Positions 23,899-35,590 of a stretch of 64,000 nucleotides of DNA are shown here, in pieces. The translations under genes were made by a program, and so were the position numbers. This DNA comes from Rhyzopertha dominica (taxonomy: Eukaryota > Arthropoda > Insecta > Coleoptera > Bostrichidae). The notes below the pieces were generated by a model, which was not told the DNA's origin, made no database searches, and saw only the letters and a list, made by a program, of their open reading frames with translations. The stretch lies in the NCBI GenBank assembly GCA_025024175.1, contig QCXZ01000064.1, forward strand, positions 44,971,325-45,035,324, written 5' to 3'. Each line of letters starts with the position of its first letter. The first letter of the stretch is position 1.

Positions 23899-26800
23899 AT
23901 GTCTGCCATCAGATTTTCCAAAGATGCCTTAAGAAGAGAAATAAAAAGCAAATTGTCTAGACTAACACCCGAACAGAAAAGCAAGCAATCCAGTATAGTG
24001 CAGCAGAAGGTGCGACAGGTTTATCTCTTTTGGCGAAGTATTTATTAATAAGATCTTTTCCAGCTTCTTAACTTGTCAGTTTTCGAGAAGAGTAACAGGA
24101 TATCAGTTTATTTAAACACGGAAAATGAGATTTCTACAGAAGATATACTAATACGTATATTTGGGGATAGAAAACTGTGTTTTGTACCAAGGTGAACAGG
24201 CATAATCATTGAATAGTCGAGACACGATTTTTGTCGTTATCATACAAATTTAGCATATTTATTTACAATCTGTATAGTTATTCTGTAACATTTAGGAAGA
24301 AGTACAGCCGATTTTCATTGTGGCATTTGGTGTAGCTGCACACGAATGAAAAAGCTCATATTGGCCAAATTATTGTTGTTCTGTGGGTGTTCCATTGTTC
24401 CACCTGTCAGGTATCCGCTGTTTACGTTACGAGTGCAGGTACTAGAATTTCCCATCTGCCAGTGGCGGCTCGTGACAAATTCTATTGGGCCGGCAGTAAA
24501 AACTTTGGTCCAGTCTAGTTGGTCAATATTATTTATTTATAAATTAGTAAATAATTTTGTATTGACTAAATTTATAACACGTATTTAATTAATTCTGTTA
24601 AATGTTTGAAGGTATCTGCTTAAAATTGCTTATTTAAGAGGATAGCTTTTACAATAATCTTGGGAAAATGAAAATTTTCGTAGAAGATTCGGGTAGTTTT
24701 TCGTGATTTCAGTATTGAACTATATATAATTGTTGTTCAATATACATGTCAAAATTATTTTTCGGAATCCGACGATTATGAATGCCGGGCCTCAACTTCA
24801 ATAAAAATATATACACGTAAAATTAAATTATGATCACAAAAAAAACTGTAAGCATGTAAGGGGTGTCAATCAGATAATTTGTAATACTCAGTAGAAAACA
24901 GAATTATAATTAGTTGTTTAAAAAAAACTTGAAATAATTGAAAAAAATAATTTCTTCGATCAAAATTGTGGGTCCGGAAGAGCCGCCACTGCCATCTGCG
25001 CCAGTTTTTCCCGCGAAATTGTATTTTAGAAACCGACTTGACTTTAATTGGACTTTGATGATTGGAGTGATCTTTTTTCCCTATTGTATGAAAATTTGAG
25101 TTCATTAGGCTTGTACGTGCACAGACTGTGATATTTTCAGATATCACGGAGAAGACATGGATATGGTAAAACTGTACTCAATGGAGGATTATGAATCCAT
25201 GCCATTAACTAAATGGAAGATTAAGCAACCTAGTATGACCGACATAAGGGAAAATGCACTTTCAACTGGTACGTTAAAAGTTTTCTTCTAATATTTTTAA
25301 CAGACATTTCTTGTTGGAAGCCCTTTTCGCTTGGCTTACTAACAATTTTTTCTATCTGCTATCAATCTACAATCGTGCTTTTTAAATAACATGTACTTTG
25401 ATAAAATTGACAGATCGCTAAATAGATACCATATTAACACATAGAAGATTCCTTGTTTACGACCTAACATCACATCACATGCAATAAGTAAAACACACTG
25501 AACACACACTTCCAGTCAGCCGCATGTACGACTTTTATGTAGATGAAGTAATATTTTCGTCCTTGCCCTGTACCCTCGCTTGCACAACCTATCCCCCCAT
25601 GAAACTATTTACAATATCCAGAATCAAACCATCTCTTTCCATGACAGGCATCAACGTTCTCGGATTGTGCGGATTCCCACAGGGGTACCTAAAGGGTATG
25701 CCTTTGTTACTGCCCCCTCTTATTAGGACTGACCGGTCCGATCGGTTAACTGGTTTCGTTGTGCGATCAATGCGCACAATAATTTCAATTTTTGCGCTTG
25801 TCGCTCCTTTGGATATCGAGTGCTTTCCAAATGGCGGTACTAACTCTTTAAATCAGGAGGCTAAAACCATCTGGTTCCAAACTAAACCAAAAGGTCCAAT
25901 GTATTTGAGTATTGTCGATCTTCCTTTTGGGGTTGAAGTCACTCAATTGTATGTAGCTGATGTAGAACCTCATGACCTGTTTTTTAGTGTACATACATGG
26001 ACTATAGGAGAAACACATGGAGAGGGTTTGATTATTCCGTGCTCGTTCATGTACTTTATTAAAACGACCTACTTATCCCAAAGTAGGAGGTATACTACAG
26101 TCATCAATTAGTGTGAAGTTACTTGTCTTCATTTTTGCCAGATATAGTAGCTAGGTAAACACCTACTTTGAAACAAAACCTACAGGAAGGAGCCCTATGC
26201 ATATTTATGAACATATAAGAGGGAACGAAAACCTCCATTATTTTTATTGTTCGTGGCTGCTATTGTCACCATCTTAGACGTCAGTTACGCATACTCAAAA
26301 AGTACCCAGAACAAATAAAAATATGGTTAGATGACACGCTCTATAACTTGACACGGAGCTTTTTTGCTAAAACACGATATAATGTGCCCATTTAGATAAT
26401 TAACTTCGGTTTTTCACTGTTGTGCTGACTGACTTTGATAGGTAATTCTTAATTAATTTAAGGTGTATAGTAAATATATTTTGTGCAAGAATTCATTGCT
26501 TCAAACATGTTGCCTTACGCCAGGGCCAAAGCGGAAACAGAAGTCTGCCATATGCAACCTCCATTCTGGCCCCACGAATCGAATCATATGCTCCTTCCTG
26601 TCATTTTTATATTCAGAGGAAACCAAGCAATACCAAATATATTCTCAAAGTTGCAATATACTGATTTTAGCATCGAATATTTTGTCCGCATTGACGAGAC
26701 AGCAAATCGTTCTCCACATTGACATAGTAGGGTAGTATGCTAGTTCTTCTACGACCCTTTTTTTACCCATTGTCGTATTCAGCCAGTTCCTTCTCATATA

Positions 26801-27679
26801 TACACTTTTGCTTTGAACTGGTAACAGACGTAATGCTGCTTCTTGAGTTTCATTTCAGTCGTAATGAAGAAATTCTTAGCATCGTTAGTAATTTTTTGTG
26901 TTGATTTTGCAAATTATGTCGGACTTGTGGACAAATAAACAAACAAGCGTTCTAGTTTTTAGCTCAAAATCAACAAATAAATCTGTTAAATCTGACATAT
27001 TTTAAATACAGAATTTTTTGCCTCAATTGAACGGTTTTACCCGTGATCGTGGACAAAACGTTGAATTACACTTTATGATTTAACAGCCTTTATTGCGCTC
27101 GAAAAATGAGCCGCGCCTGCAGTACTTTCATAAAAAGTGAAACGTCAATCCAGCTTGCTGAGCTTTTTGAGACGTGGGTGATGACATGCGCAAAGCTGTT
27201 AAAACCTGTTACAGCTCGCTTTACAACTGGACATACCGTGCATCCAAGGAGGAAGAATAATCTTCTTCCTTGCGTGCATCTGTATACAGTGGCTGTAAAT
27301 AGTAACGCTTGTGTGACTTTTATTATAATAATTAGAAATTTGCGCTTTCTTAAAGAACATATTTTCATCTTTCATTTTTTGCAAAAACCATCTTCATGCT
27401 ATTGTATAATGGTGTATATGTATGTATATGAAAGTTTGAAGTGGACTATTTGTTGTAGGAGGGCTGGATCTCGTAGTAGTGCCAGGAGTTGCTTTCACTG
27501 CTGAAGGGTATCGATTAGGGCATGGTCGTGGTTATTACGACCAATATCTTACAAAACTAAGAAAAGCTCAAACTAAACCTGTTGTTACCATTGGAATGGC
27601 TTTTACAGAACAGATTGTTGAAGATTTACCGGTGGATAATCACGACGTCAAATTGGATTACGTTTTATACACTAACTAA
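23899..27679 (+). CDS. MTHFS: 5-formyltetrahydrofolate cyclo-ligase, four exons
   Basis: Coding exons 23899-24018, 24064-24191, 25141-25268 and 27459-27679 join in phase through GT-AG introns of 45, 949 and 2,190 bp to give 198 aa, close to the about 200 aa of animal MTHFS. The enzyme uses ATP to convert 5-formyl-THF to 5,10-methenyl-THF in the cytosol. Visible landmarks are an N-terminal helix starting MSAIRFSKDALRREIKSKL, the RISVYLNTENE strand, the GEDMDMVKLYS segment in exon 3, and ALSTGGLDLVVVPGVAF leading to GYRLGHGRGYYD, the nucleotide-binding signature. The C-terminus is YVLYTN. The first ATG giving this N-terminus was chosen as start; an in-frame upstream extension (from 23788) lacks family resemblance. 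A polyadenylation signal lies 48 bp after the stop. Intron 2 holds a hAT MITE and intron 3 an unidentified open segment. All key motifs are intact. Confidence 0.95.
24460..24991. mobile_element. hAT MITE in MTHFS intron 2
   Basis: A 532-bp non-coding element with 12-bp inverted ends of the form CAGTGGCGGCTC. The target duplication is a perfect 8 bp, CCATCTGC, at 24452-24459 and 24992-24999, diagnostic of hAT-type insertion. A partial relative of its right end, inverted, lies at 46397-46520. The interior is AT-rich without a coding frame. Confidence 0.92.
25524..26111 (+). other. Unidentified 195-codon open segment in MTHFS intron 3
   Basis: This 588-bp stretch is open on the + strand, starting MYDFYVDEVIF, and its complement is also largely open: one minus frame reads from about 25890 to 25589 with a single stop near 25856. 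It is less AT-rich than the flanking intron, as expected for sequence that was once coding. I cannot assign a family to either strand. The + product is rich in Leu, Ile, Pro and Ser and has no signal peptide or zinc motif. The minus frame (SKGATSAKIEIIVRIDRTT) has a more globular composition and may be the original sense strand. It could be an inserted pseudogene or a fossil of foreign origin. Confidence 0.3.
26483..26722 (+). other. Unidentified 79-codon open segment in MTHFS intron 3
   Basis: An open frame reading MQEFIASNMLPYARAKAETE, then a Pro/His-rich block and VIFIFRGNQAIPNIF, with compositional features of a real protein (mixed charges, few low-complexity runs). It lies within MTHFS intron 3, 370 bp beyond the 195-codon segment, so the two may be parts of one insertion. 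No family recognised. Confidence 0.25.
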
Positions 27680-27726
27680 CTATCATTTTATTAATAATCA
27701 ACAAAACTTACGTTTTATATATGACA

Positions 27727-27732
27727 AATAAA
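27727..27732 (+). promoter_or_regulatory. Polyadenylation signal of MTHFS
   Basis: AATAAA 48 bp downstream of the MTHFS stop codon, followed by a T-rich tract. Confidence 0.75.
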
Positions 27733-27875
27733 ACATTTTTCTTTATACACTACTACACGTTATTTTGCGTAACGTGGGTGCAAAGCTGACTTGCTCCATC
27801 GTGGAGCACCCTGGGTAACGCTAACGATCAAAGCTGGCGGACAGATAATTTGAATATATCCTGTCCCTGAGACAC

Positions 27876-28218
27876 ATGCTTAACAATCCAAACCAAACTC
27901 AATGCGGCTCTCTGCAGAGCCCTAAGACCAGAAAAATCGGCCCCCTAGGCCGTATCTTCCAACTGAACATAGAAGGTATCAGTGAAATTAAAGACGACAA
28001 TGTCGTCGATGTTGTGCCTCTAAAGGTGACGCACACAAAATCCCAAGACCAATTCCGGGAGAGGGGAAGTATTCCTGGATACATTGCTCCTGCATCTCTC
28101 TACTACCATGCTTATGGACTGGCTGTGTACGTCAAGAATATTATACAAACTGTTTCATTAATGCCTTCCAGTTGTATAAACAATATCTTCATATTTACCA
28201 TCAAAATTAACTTTCACC
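27876..28218 (+). pseudogene. LINE A endonuclease, N-terminal half
   Basis: The frame contains GRIFQLNIEGIS, the start of an APE-type endonuclease domain (Asn of the first metal-binding block), then a KVTHTKSQDQFRERGSIPGY segment where the catalytic QETH-type motif is degraded, then YYHAYGLAVYVKN and a CINNIFIFTIKINF strand. The homology stops exactly at the LTR insertion point (28219). The listed open frame runs on into the LTR but that part is unrelated. Confidence 0.75.
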
Positions 28219-29139
28219 TGTTAAATGTCAATTTTTGTATCTGCGTTATTATTAAAATAAAAGGTGTTTTTGTACGTTTATTAATTTCTGGCTATGTTTA
28301 GAATCGCTGTTAATAAGATAAAAACTAAAATCGAAGCGAATGCGTATGTGTGCGATTAATTGTTTTGGCGAGAAAATATCAGAGTCGCGAGGAGATGCAA
28401 AAGTAGGCAATGAGTATTGATGTGTCATTTTTGACAGAGAGAAATGTTCTTGATTTTGGCTCAGTGAGAGTAAGGTCTTTGGCCATGATGTGCCTCAGGC
28501 AGAGAGAGTAAGGTCTTTGGCCATGATGTGCCTCAGGCAGAGAGAGTAAGGTCTTTGGCCATGTTGTGCCTCAGGCAGAGAGAGTAAGGTCTTTGGCCAT
28601 GATGTGCCTGAGGCAGTTTTAAACCCCTAGCGCAGAGTGCCCGGTTAACAGCCGTGGTTCCTTCGAGTGGGTGACTTGCATTCCGGGGGGTAATGCGGGC
28701 TGCTCGAATGACAGTTCTGGTGGAGAGGGTAGCCTTATTAGGTGCCCCCGATCCGGGCTATTGGAATGCGACCCTATAGGCCTTAGGGTGAGCGTTCGGG
28801 GAAGCCTCTACTATTTCAGGTTGACACTAGCTAGTTGTTGAAGAGAGAAAACTAACAAGGTATTCATAACCACCATTGACTCATGATGTAATCTAAGGGA
28901 TATACCATGGACAGGATAAGGATGATGCCCTGGGGTGAAAACCCCTCTGTGAGTCTTAAATGTATCTGTTTGAGTTTAACGGATGAGTAACTTATGTTTT
29001 GTTTTTGCATCTCCCGCGCGTATGTGAAACCGCCTTGTCTGTCCACCGGAGTGACCGCATTGTTATGACCCACGGATGAAGGCGGCGATAATGTAAGTTT
29101 TTCTTGATTATTCCCGCATTAGTTTTTCTATGTTTTTCA
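28219..29139. repeat. Left LTR-like repeat, 921 bp
   Basis: Near-identical to 42311-43233. It contains four tandem copies of a 38-bp unit starting GAGTAAGGTCTTTGGCC (28468-28619), a GC-richer central part, and a 69-codon open frame on the minus strand (28864-29073) with no known homology that is open in both copies. Confidence 0.88.
28468..28619. repeat. 38-bp tandem repeat, four copies, in the LTR
   Basis: Unit GAGTAAGGTCTTTGGCC...CAGAGA repeats at 28468, 28506, 28544 and 28582 with one or two changes. The same four copies occur in the right LTR from about 42560. Confidence 0.9.
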
Positions 29140-29150
29140 TTCAGGTGTGG

Positions 29151-29370
29151 GGTCAAACAATCGGTTCACAGATTCGGTGAGATGAATTCAAAAAGTTTAA
29201 GCACGTTTTATCGCAGCGCAGTGGTTTGACAAATTATAGTTTGTCGTAATTATAATTGGTGGTCAAACAATCGGTTCACAGATTCGGTGAGATGAATTCA
29301 AAAAGTTTAAGCACGTTTTATCGCAGTGCAGTGGTTTGACAAATTATTGTTTGTCGTAATTATAATTAGT
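29151..29370. repeat. 110-bp tandem repeat, two copies
   Basis: Units at 29151-29260 and 29261-29370 begin GGTCAAACAATCGGTTCACA and differ at only a few positions. They lie 11 bp inside the left LTR and may be LTR-element internal leader sequence. Confidence 0.88.
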
Positions 29371-30284
29371 GGTTAAGCGGCGGCTGACAGTTTTTGTGCA
29401 AAAGACGTTTATTCAGCAAAGTTCTTGGCCTTAACAGGTTCTCTTTTGTTTCGGCGTGATTATTGGTAGGTCTAATACCTCTATCATACATATTTTGCGT
29501 ATTCTTCATGTTCATGCATATATGGGTACCCATCATCATCATCAACATCATCATCATTTTCCTTCATTTCTTGATGTTTAATAACATCCTATGATANCAT
29601 CATACAGGCAGTTGCCCAATCGTGTAATTATCAAGCCCCGAAGCGCTGTTGACCTTTCTGAAATCTTGCGATGAGAATCAACCAAGTACATATTCCTTAT
29701 TTAAAGATAAGGTAATGCACATCGAGTAGACGTGATCCAGCGATGCTCCGGTTATTTATGTTCAAAGTGCCAAGTTTATGTGATTTAAATTTGTATTCTG
29801 AAGACCTAAAATCGCCAGATTCTGCTCAGGATAGGCAGCTCATATTCCGCNACAAGAAGTTGTTGAGAGGAACCAATATTTCCATAAGTTCATAAGATCT
29901 CACGGAAAGCGCCTAGGATTACTAAAACTCTGCAGCTCTGAATTTGGTGCTTGTAACTTATGGACTTACCAGGGTTAAGTCAAAGTAATAGTAAATGGTC
30001 GTAAATACTCTGTAAATTCTGTTGACGATGTAGTCAATATACAGAACAGTATTGGTAGCAGTTAATTGGCAACGTTATCCTTTTATTATGTGTGGCGCGG
30101 ATTTGTTGCTACCGTAAAATGTAATGCTTTTCCGGGAGCTACCGCCGGTGGTTAAGTATTAATTTTGCTTTTCTTTAATTTAGCAATTAAACATACTTCA
30201 ATACAATTTAGTTTAATTAAGTCAGGTTGTATTTGTTCTCATTTAGAGGTAATAGATATCCTGTATAAGTTTAGCTTATAATTT
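29371..30284. other. LTR-unit interior or LINE B leader, no gene recognised
   Basis: AT-rich sequence with a (CAT)n run at 29531-29557 and two undetermined bases. It may include a decayed ORF1 of LINE B, but no zinc-knuckle or other ORF1 motif was seen. Confidence 0.4.
29531..29557. repeat. (CAT)n microsatellite
   Basis: Nine or so CAT/CAA triplets; on the minus strand it produces a methionine-rich frame that is not a gene. Confidence 0.8.
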
Positions 30285-31330
30285 TTATAAAGGTTGCACA
30301 TCTTAATATCAATTTAGTTCAAAGGGCAAACTATGATGTTTTTATGGTTAGCGAAAGATGGTTGTCTAATGATGTGGATCTATCTATTTTAGCAATAACT
30401 GGTTAAAATCTTCGTTATACGCATCATGCTGAGGGTCGAAGTGACGGCATATATCAAGTTGACTTTTTGTAACTCGTTAATAGAGTTCGATTTTGAGATT
30501 AATTCCTTTATTGACTGTTTGTTTTTTTAGAATCCGCGTAGGGACTGTAAATTATGCATTCGGCGTATGCTATCGTCCCCCTAACTCCAGCTTGGGCAAT
30601 TTTGTTGAAACCCTTGATAATATATTTGGTTTTGTTTGCGGTATGTATGATTAATTTGTCTGTCTGGGTGATTTCAACATTAATTTCTTAAAATATTTCT
30701 AACCATATGAGTGCACATTTGGAGACGTAAAACTTGGTGCAAGTCTTGGATGAATCGACTATAGCAACTGGTAACTCAAGCTTACTGATTGATCCTTTAT
30801 TCGTATTCCATTTTCTGAATGTTACAAGATACGGTACGAAGAACTGTGACGATATTTCTGGCCAGATTGGTTTAATGTGAATTTAGTTCACCTAAGATTA
30901 AAAGTGAGCCCAAATATGTTACTTATGTGTAGATCTATCAGACGCTTTGATGTCAGTGAGTTTCGAAAAAGTTTGGAATCTATTGAATGGACTGATGTGA
31001 TACGTGAAACCAATATTGATAAGAAACTTGAAAATTTCAACACCCTAATTATTTCTCTTTGATTGGCATGTCCCGATGGTAACGTCTAGGGTACCAAAGC
31101 CCAATGCAATGTGGTGTTGCCCTGAACTCAAATGTCTCATGAAAGAACGTGATGCATTCTTCCGTAAATACAAACGAAGTAAACTTCCTGAAAATTTTGC
31201 TGTATACAAGATGTTGAGGAACTTGACTGTGAACTCTGTTAGGACGGAAAAAAGTCATTATATAGGTTCAGTTGCTTCTAGTTGAGATATAAAAACTATT
31301 TGTCGCTCTGCCCAATTTAAACATTGGTAC
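30285..31330 (+). pseudogene. LINE B endonuclease and linker
   Basis: Broken frames retain the endonuclease order described for LINE B. The two longest frames, 30877-31062 and 31076-31285, cover the linker between endonuclease and RT and contain WTDVIRETNIDKKLENFN and KCLMKERDAFFRKYKRSK. Confidence 0.75.
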
Positions 31331-31497
31331 ACTGTAAAAAGAAATCATGTAAAATTACACAAAAAATCGTAGGCAACTAAATAACCAGCGATAAACTGTG
31401 TAATTTTCATGGTGCATGTAAAATTACTAACTGTTTTGGGATAATACACAAGCCTTATGTACTATCACATTTCATTTGTGTAATTTTGCAGTTGGTG

Positions 31498-31790
31498 TAT
31501 GCAAAAATACATGCATACAACTTAAAACTTCAGTTATCTTATGCAAAAATACATGAATCGAACTTAAATTTCCAGCTATCTTATGTTAAAATACATGAAT
31601 GGGACTTAAATTTCCAGCTGTGTTATGTAAAAATACATGAATGAAACTTAAATTTCCAGTTAACTTATGTAAAAATACATTCATATAAGTTAAATTTCCA
31701 GTAATCTTATGTAAAAATACATGAAATTTAATTAAATTTCCATTAACATTGTGTAAAAATACATCTTTCTAAATTCAATTTTCCATATAT
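31498..31790. repeat. 42-bp subterminal tandem repeat, about seven copies
   Basis: Units of the form ATGTAAAAATACATGAAT...AACTTAAATTTCCAG repeat about seven times with substitutions, just inside the left end of the TIR element. Confidence 0.85.
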
Positions 31791-32168
31791 AACAGGAGAA
31801 ATTACATGTGTGATATTCATAATTTGTATGTAAAATTACTTGCAGGGTTATTAAAAATTAGGAGAAGAAATGTAAAACGACAATTAAGTACTGGAAATAT
31901 TTATTAAAATAAAGGAACAATGTAAGTACATGAACAGAATAATAATTAACGGAAATGAATAAATAATTAAATGTAAAGTAAAAAAACTAAACTTAGAATT
32001 TTTGCTCGTAACATAAATATATAACGTCAACATTTTGCAAGCATAAAGTAAAGAAAAATGTATATATGGTGAGTTTTTCTATGTAGCGAGCTAGAAGTTA
32101 AATAGGGTGAAAAATCTTTAAAAATAAAATGTCTTACTCAGATAATAAAAAAAATACATTTCCACTAG

Positions 32169-32343
32169 TTTCATAAAATTATTTAATTTTTTATCTCCTT
32201 TATTACAGATTTTGCAAGATTGCAAATGCATGAGTAGATATTTTTTATTTTACAGATTAAATTATAAAAAGTATCTACAACTCATGGATTTTCAGTCTTG
32301 TGGTCTGTAATAAAGGACATAGAAAATTAAATAATTTTATGAA
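32169..32343. repeat. Hairpin, about 80-bp arms
   Basis: The arm starting TTCATAAAATTATTTAATTTT at 32169 pairs with its complement ending at 32343; CTTTATTACAGA and CATGAGT words pair inside. A short fold-back within the TIR element. Confidence 0.75.
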
Positions 32344-34087
32344 ATAGTGAAAATTTTTTCTTAGTACCGTTGATGAAGGTAGGTATTCAAAGAAACAGTA
32401 AATAAAACTTTTTTAACAAGTTATAAACTCAAAATTCAATTCAATTCAAAACATACATATTTTCCCCTTTTAACCTTTCTTCTACCACTCTACCACTACC
32501 ACTGTGGAAAACTTACAAAATGTAAAAGTCTATAAAAAGCAATTCTTAGAGTAACAAACACAGACATTTTTTTAGATTTAAATAGGTATGCACCAAACAA
32601 AAACAGTATAGGTAATTATTACTGTAAAACACCAAAATGTAAATAAAATTGTCCTCAGTTCTAGCCGCAAACATAAACTTGAAAGCGCTCATTAGATCTT
32701 GGGTAGAAATAATTATGTTTTTCACAAAAAATGTAGTACTTAGCAAGCGTAGTATGTTCTGAAATAAAGAAAAACTATGTTAATTAGTTTAAATGAAATG
32801 AAATATCAAAAGACTTTCCCCGTAAATAAACGAGTAATTTAGTTTTTCTTCCAAGAGAGGTGCGAATTATCATTATACTTGCTTATTTACAGGGAAATTT
32901 TGTTGATATTTTGGGAACACATCTAGATATAATTATTAGTCAACGGAGCTATGTTTCGTTTTTTTGCGAAAAAATAAATATGAACAAAAATATTACATAA
33001 AACATCTAAATTTACCCATGTATTTGTACCATGACTGTGGAGCGCTCTTAATATTTTTATGTTTGACTTGACTGAATGATCTTTTTGACACTCTTTAGGA
33101 GTTGTATAGGATAATTTTTACTCAAACACCAACTTGAGATACCTTTACAACTACATACTAATGTTCATCGATATATTTTCTTTTGTTTTATGAATATCTA
33201 GAAATGGAAAACAAATTTCAGTTTCTTGTGTAATATTTCAATAAAATTTGGCTGGTAACAAAGATGGTGTTTCAAATAATCGACATGCAAATTTGAAACA
33301 ATACTATTGGTGAAAAATAAGCATTTTTTTATTGAATTTTTATGCAACTCGTATGTAATTGAATTGTGCAAGGCTCACCCTGTTTTTATTATCCTCGTGC
33401 ACTGATTATTTTTTGACGTTTCTAAAAACCAATCAAAATATTCAATTTCGGTCAATTGAAATTTTGAACGAATCAAAACACAATTATAGTGGGAATTTTC
33501 GCAAGGGCAAATTCTCGCTGGAATAATTGAACAAAAATTGTTGGCATGACGACTGTCATCAAGCTCACTAAAAATAAGTGGAACAAGATTAAATATGTCT
33601 TCACTCAATGAAATCGATAAGATTAATGAAAATTTATGTAGAACCATTACGGTGAGCAAAGTTTTAATATTGGAACTGTTTTTCTGCTTGTTACGTCAAA
33701 AAATAACCCTTCGAATACCACTCGAGACTTCGGTATACATATTTCAAAATAATTCTCCAACAATTCCTCAATGAGTTGCTCTCGTGTCTGTTTCCGGAGC
33801 AACACGTTGTCGAATTTCTGTCAAAATATTTTCAATTTATTCTCAGTCTCTTGTGATATTATTGCTGAAAATTTTATTATCTAGTAGGGTATATATGTTT
33901 TATTTTACTTTTAAAACTCATTTATGCTTTTAAGTCGTATATGAAAATGTTTTTTATAATATTGTATTGTAACAGATTTTAAATACAATTGGAAAAATTA
34001 TAATCCCATATATGGCTTAAAAACATAATGCAAACTTTAAATGACTATATGAAACTTTTATTAACGCATATTAGAACACAAGTAGTT
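32344..34087. other. TIR-element interior, no gene recognised
   Basis: AT-rich. The 94-codon minus frame at 33375-33659 shows no recognisable motif. This lies downstream of the CIDE-N gene and could hold further decayed exons. Confidence 0.4.
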
Positions 34088-34771
34088 ACCTTCAGTGAGT
34101 ATTACAATGCAGGGTGCAGATGTTTGTAATAAACTGGCATCTTCTTTCTGTAAGCACATTAAACATACCATCATCCATATGAGGTAATTAAAAAAAAAAC
34201 TTACAGTTGTCCATTGGTTTATGAGGATATTAATGTTTTCACCAAAGTATTTGCTAATTGTTTGAAAAACTAGTAAGAACTCCTGGTCAGTTCCCAAATC
34301 GGCAACATTTTTTTCAATATATTTCTTTGATAAACCAAATTCTATGAGCTTGCTTTTTTTAACTCAAACATTTTGTCTATATTGCATAAATTTTTCGAAG
34401 TGTCATGCAATTACTAGTGGTTCAAAGAGTATAGGCCAATTAGCTTTAATCTCTTCCATAGTGGGGGGTTGTGGGTTGTTTAAAAATAGTTGTTGCATTC
34501 CATAAGTTTCATTTAGAAGTGTTTCATTAAATTGGAAATGTTCACCTAAGCTCTTATTTAATTGGTCCTTCTTTTCTTTGAGTCTGTACTCTTTTTGAAC
34601 TTCTGGTTGCCAATTTGTGCATCCTGTAGGAACAAAACTTTAACAAATGCCAGTGAGATAATAGAATCTACTTACCAGCTTTACAGCTCATCATCTTTTT
34701 AATTTTGCTAGGAGGTTTTCAGTCACATCAGGGGTGCTATTAACAGTAACAGTTGATGATCCAGAAGAAAA

Positions 34772-35097
34772 TTATACATTTAAATTAATTTCTGAACTCC
34801 AACGCTCTTCTTTTGATAACAGTATAAATGTTTCCTTATGAAATATTTTCAGAACTGCTCCAGTGACTATTTCAGTTCCATCTGATTCCAACACAAGGGT
34901 GCTTCCCTCTATATTCAATTTTTCAGAGGCTGCAAATATTTTATTAAACAGATCTTTGTATACATTTCTAATTCATTTTGCAACTACAAACCTTTAAGAA
35001 CTAAACTGCTATATAAAGCATCATCTAATTCTTCCTGTAGAGCAACAAAGACTTTTTTATCTCTGTTGAGATTCCATACTTTGAAACAGAATGGCAT
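34772..35097 (-). pseudogene. CIDE-N-like domain, two coding exons
   Basis: ATG at 35097. The 106-nt first part (35097-34992) and the second exon (from 34929) join through a 62-bp GT-AG intron. The product has the CIDE-N order: a basic FKVWNLNRDKK strand, a helix LQEELDDALYSSL, LVLESDGTEI (the LVLEEDGT-type hallmark) and a terminal ILLSKEERW. Reading on without splicing reaches a TAA at 34772; a donor at 34777 (AAT|GTATAA) would avoid it. Confidence 0.65.
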
Positions 35098-35344
35098 GTT
35101 TTGGACCTAAAACATACAACCAAAATATATGTATAAAAAATAAGAAGCAAAATAACAAAATAAGGCATGGAGTAGTTTACATAATAGTANCTATGTGTAG
35201 TGTGTCTGTCTAGTAATTGCCCTTGTAAATAAAATCACAGAATATACGAACGAAATTGTTAATATGACTAAAACATTTATATTAAAAATTACTCTCTATG
35301 GAAGTTGCAAACTCTTAATAAAGGTGTGTTCTTAAATATGCTTT

Positions 35345-35590
35345 TTAATAATCTTCTTCAAATCTTCTAGGATTGACTTTACAGGGCACATTAAATTGTA
35401 TGTATAAAAAATGTGATTTTATTTTATCAAGAAAGTTACAGAGCACATGTTGCTTATGCTGACAGAGTATGCATTTGTGTGTACAAATTTTAATATCACT
35501 GGTCAGTTGATGATTTTTTATGTACATACAGGGTTAGCTCAAAGTTCTATAGCATCCAAACAACTTTGTTACTTGAGAAGAAATTGTTTT
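35345..35590 (-). pseudogene. Zinc-finger-like fragment upstream of the CIDE-N exons
   Basis: The minus strand reads GCYRTLS, a stop, then MYIKNHQLTSDIKICTHKCI with spaced CxxC and H residues (CILCQHKQHVLCNFLDKIKSH), suggestive of degenerate C2H2 fingers. It could be a separate upstream gene piece or an exon of the CIDE-N gene. Resemblance is weak. Confidence 0.3.

Noticed and set aside
27106..27504. 132-codon + frame upstream of MTHFS exon 4
   Set aside because: It lies in intron 3 and runs into exon 4 in the wrong frame; the exon is explained by the MTHFS join.
28864..29073. 69-codon minus frame in the LTR as a real gene
   Set aside because: Open in both LTR copies only because these are nearly identical; no family resemblance. 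Kept as an observation, not as a CDS.
29366..29557. Methionine-rich 63-codon minus frame
   Set aside because: Produced by the (CAT)n microsatellite read backwards.
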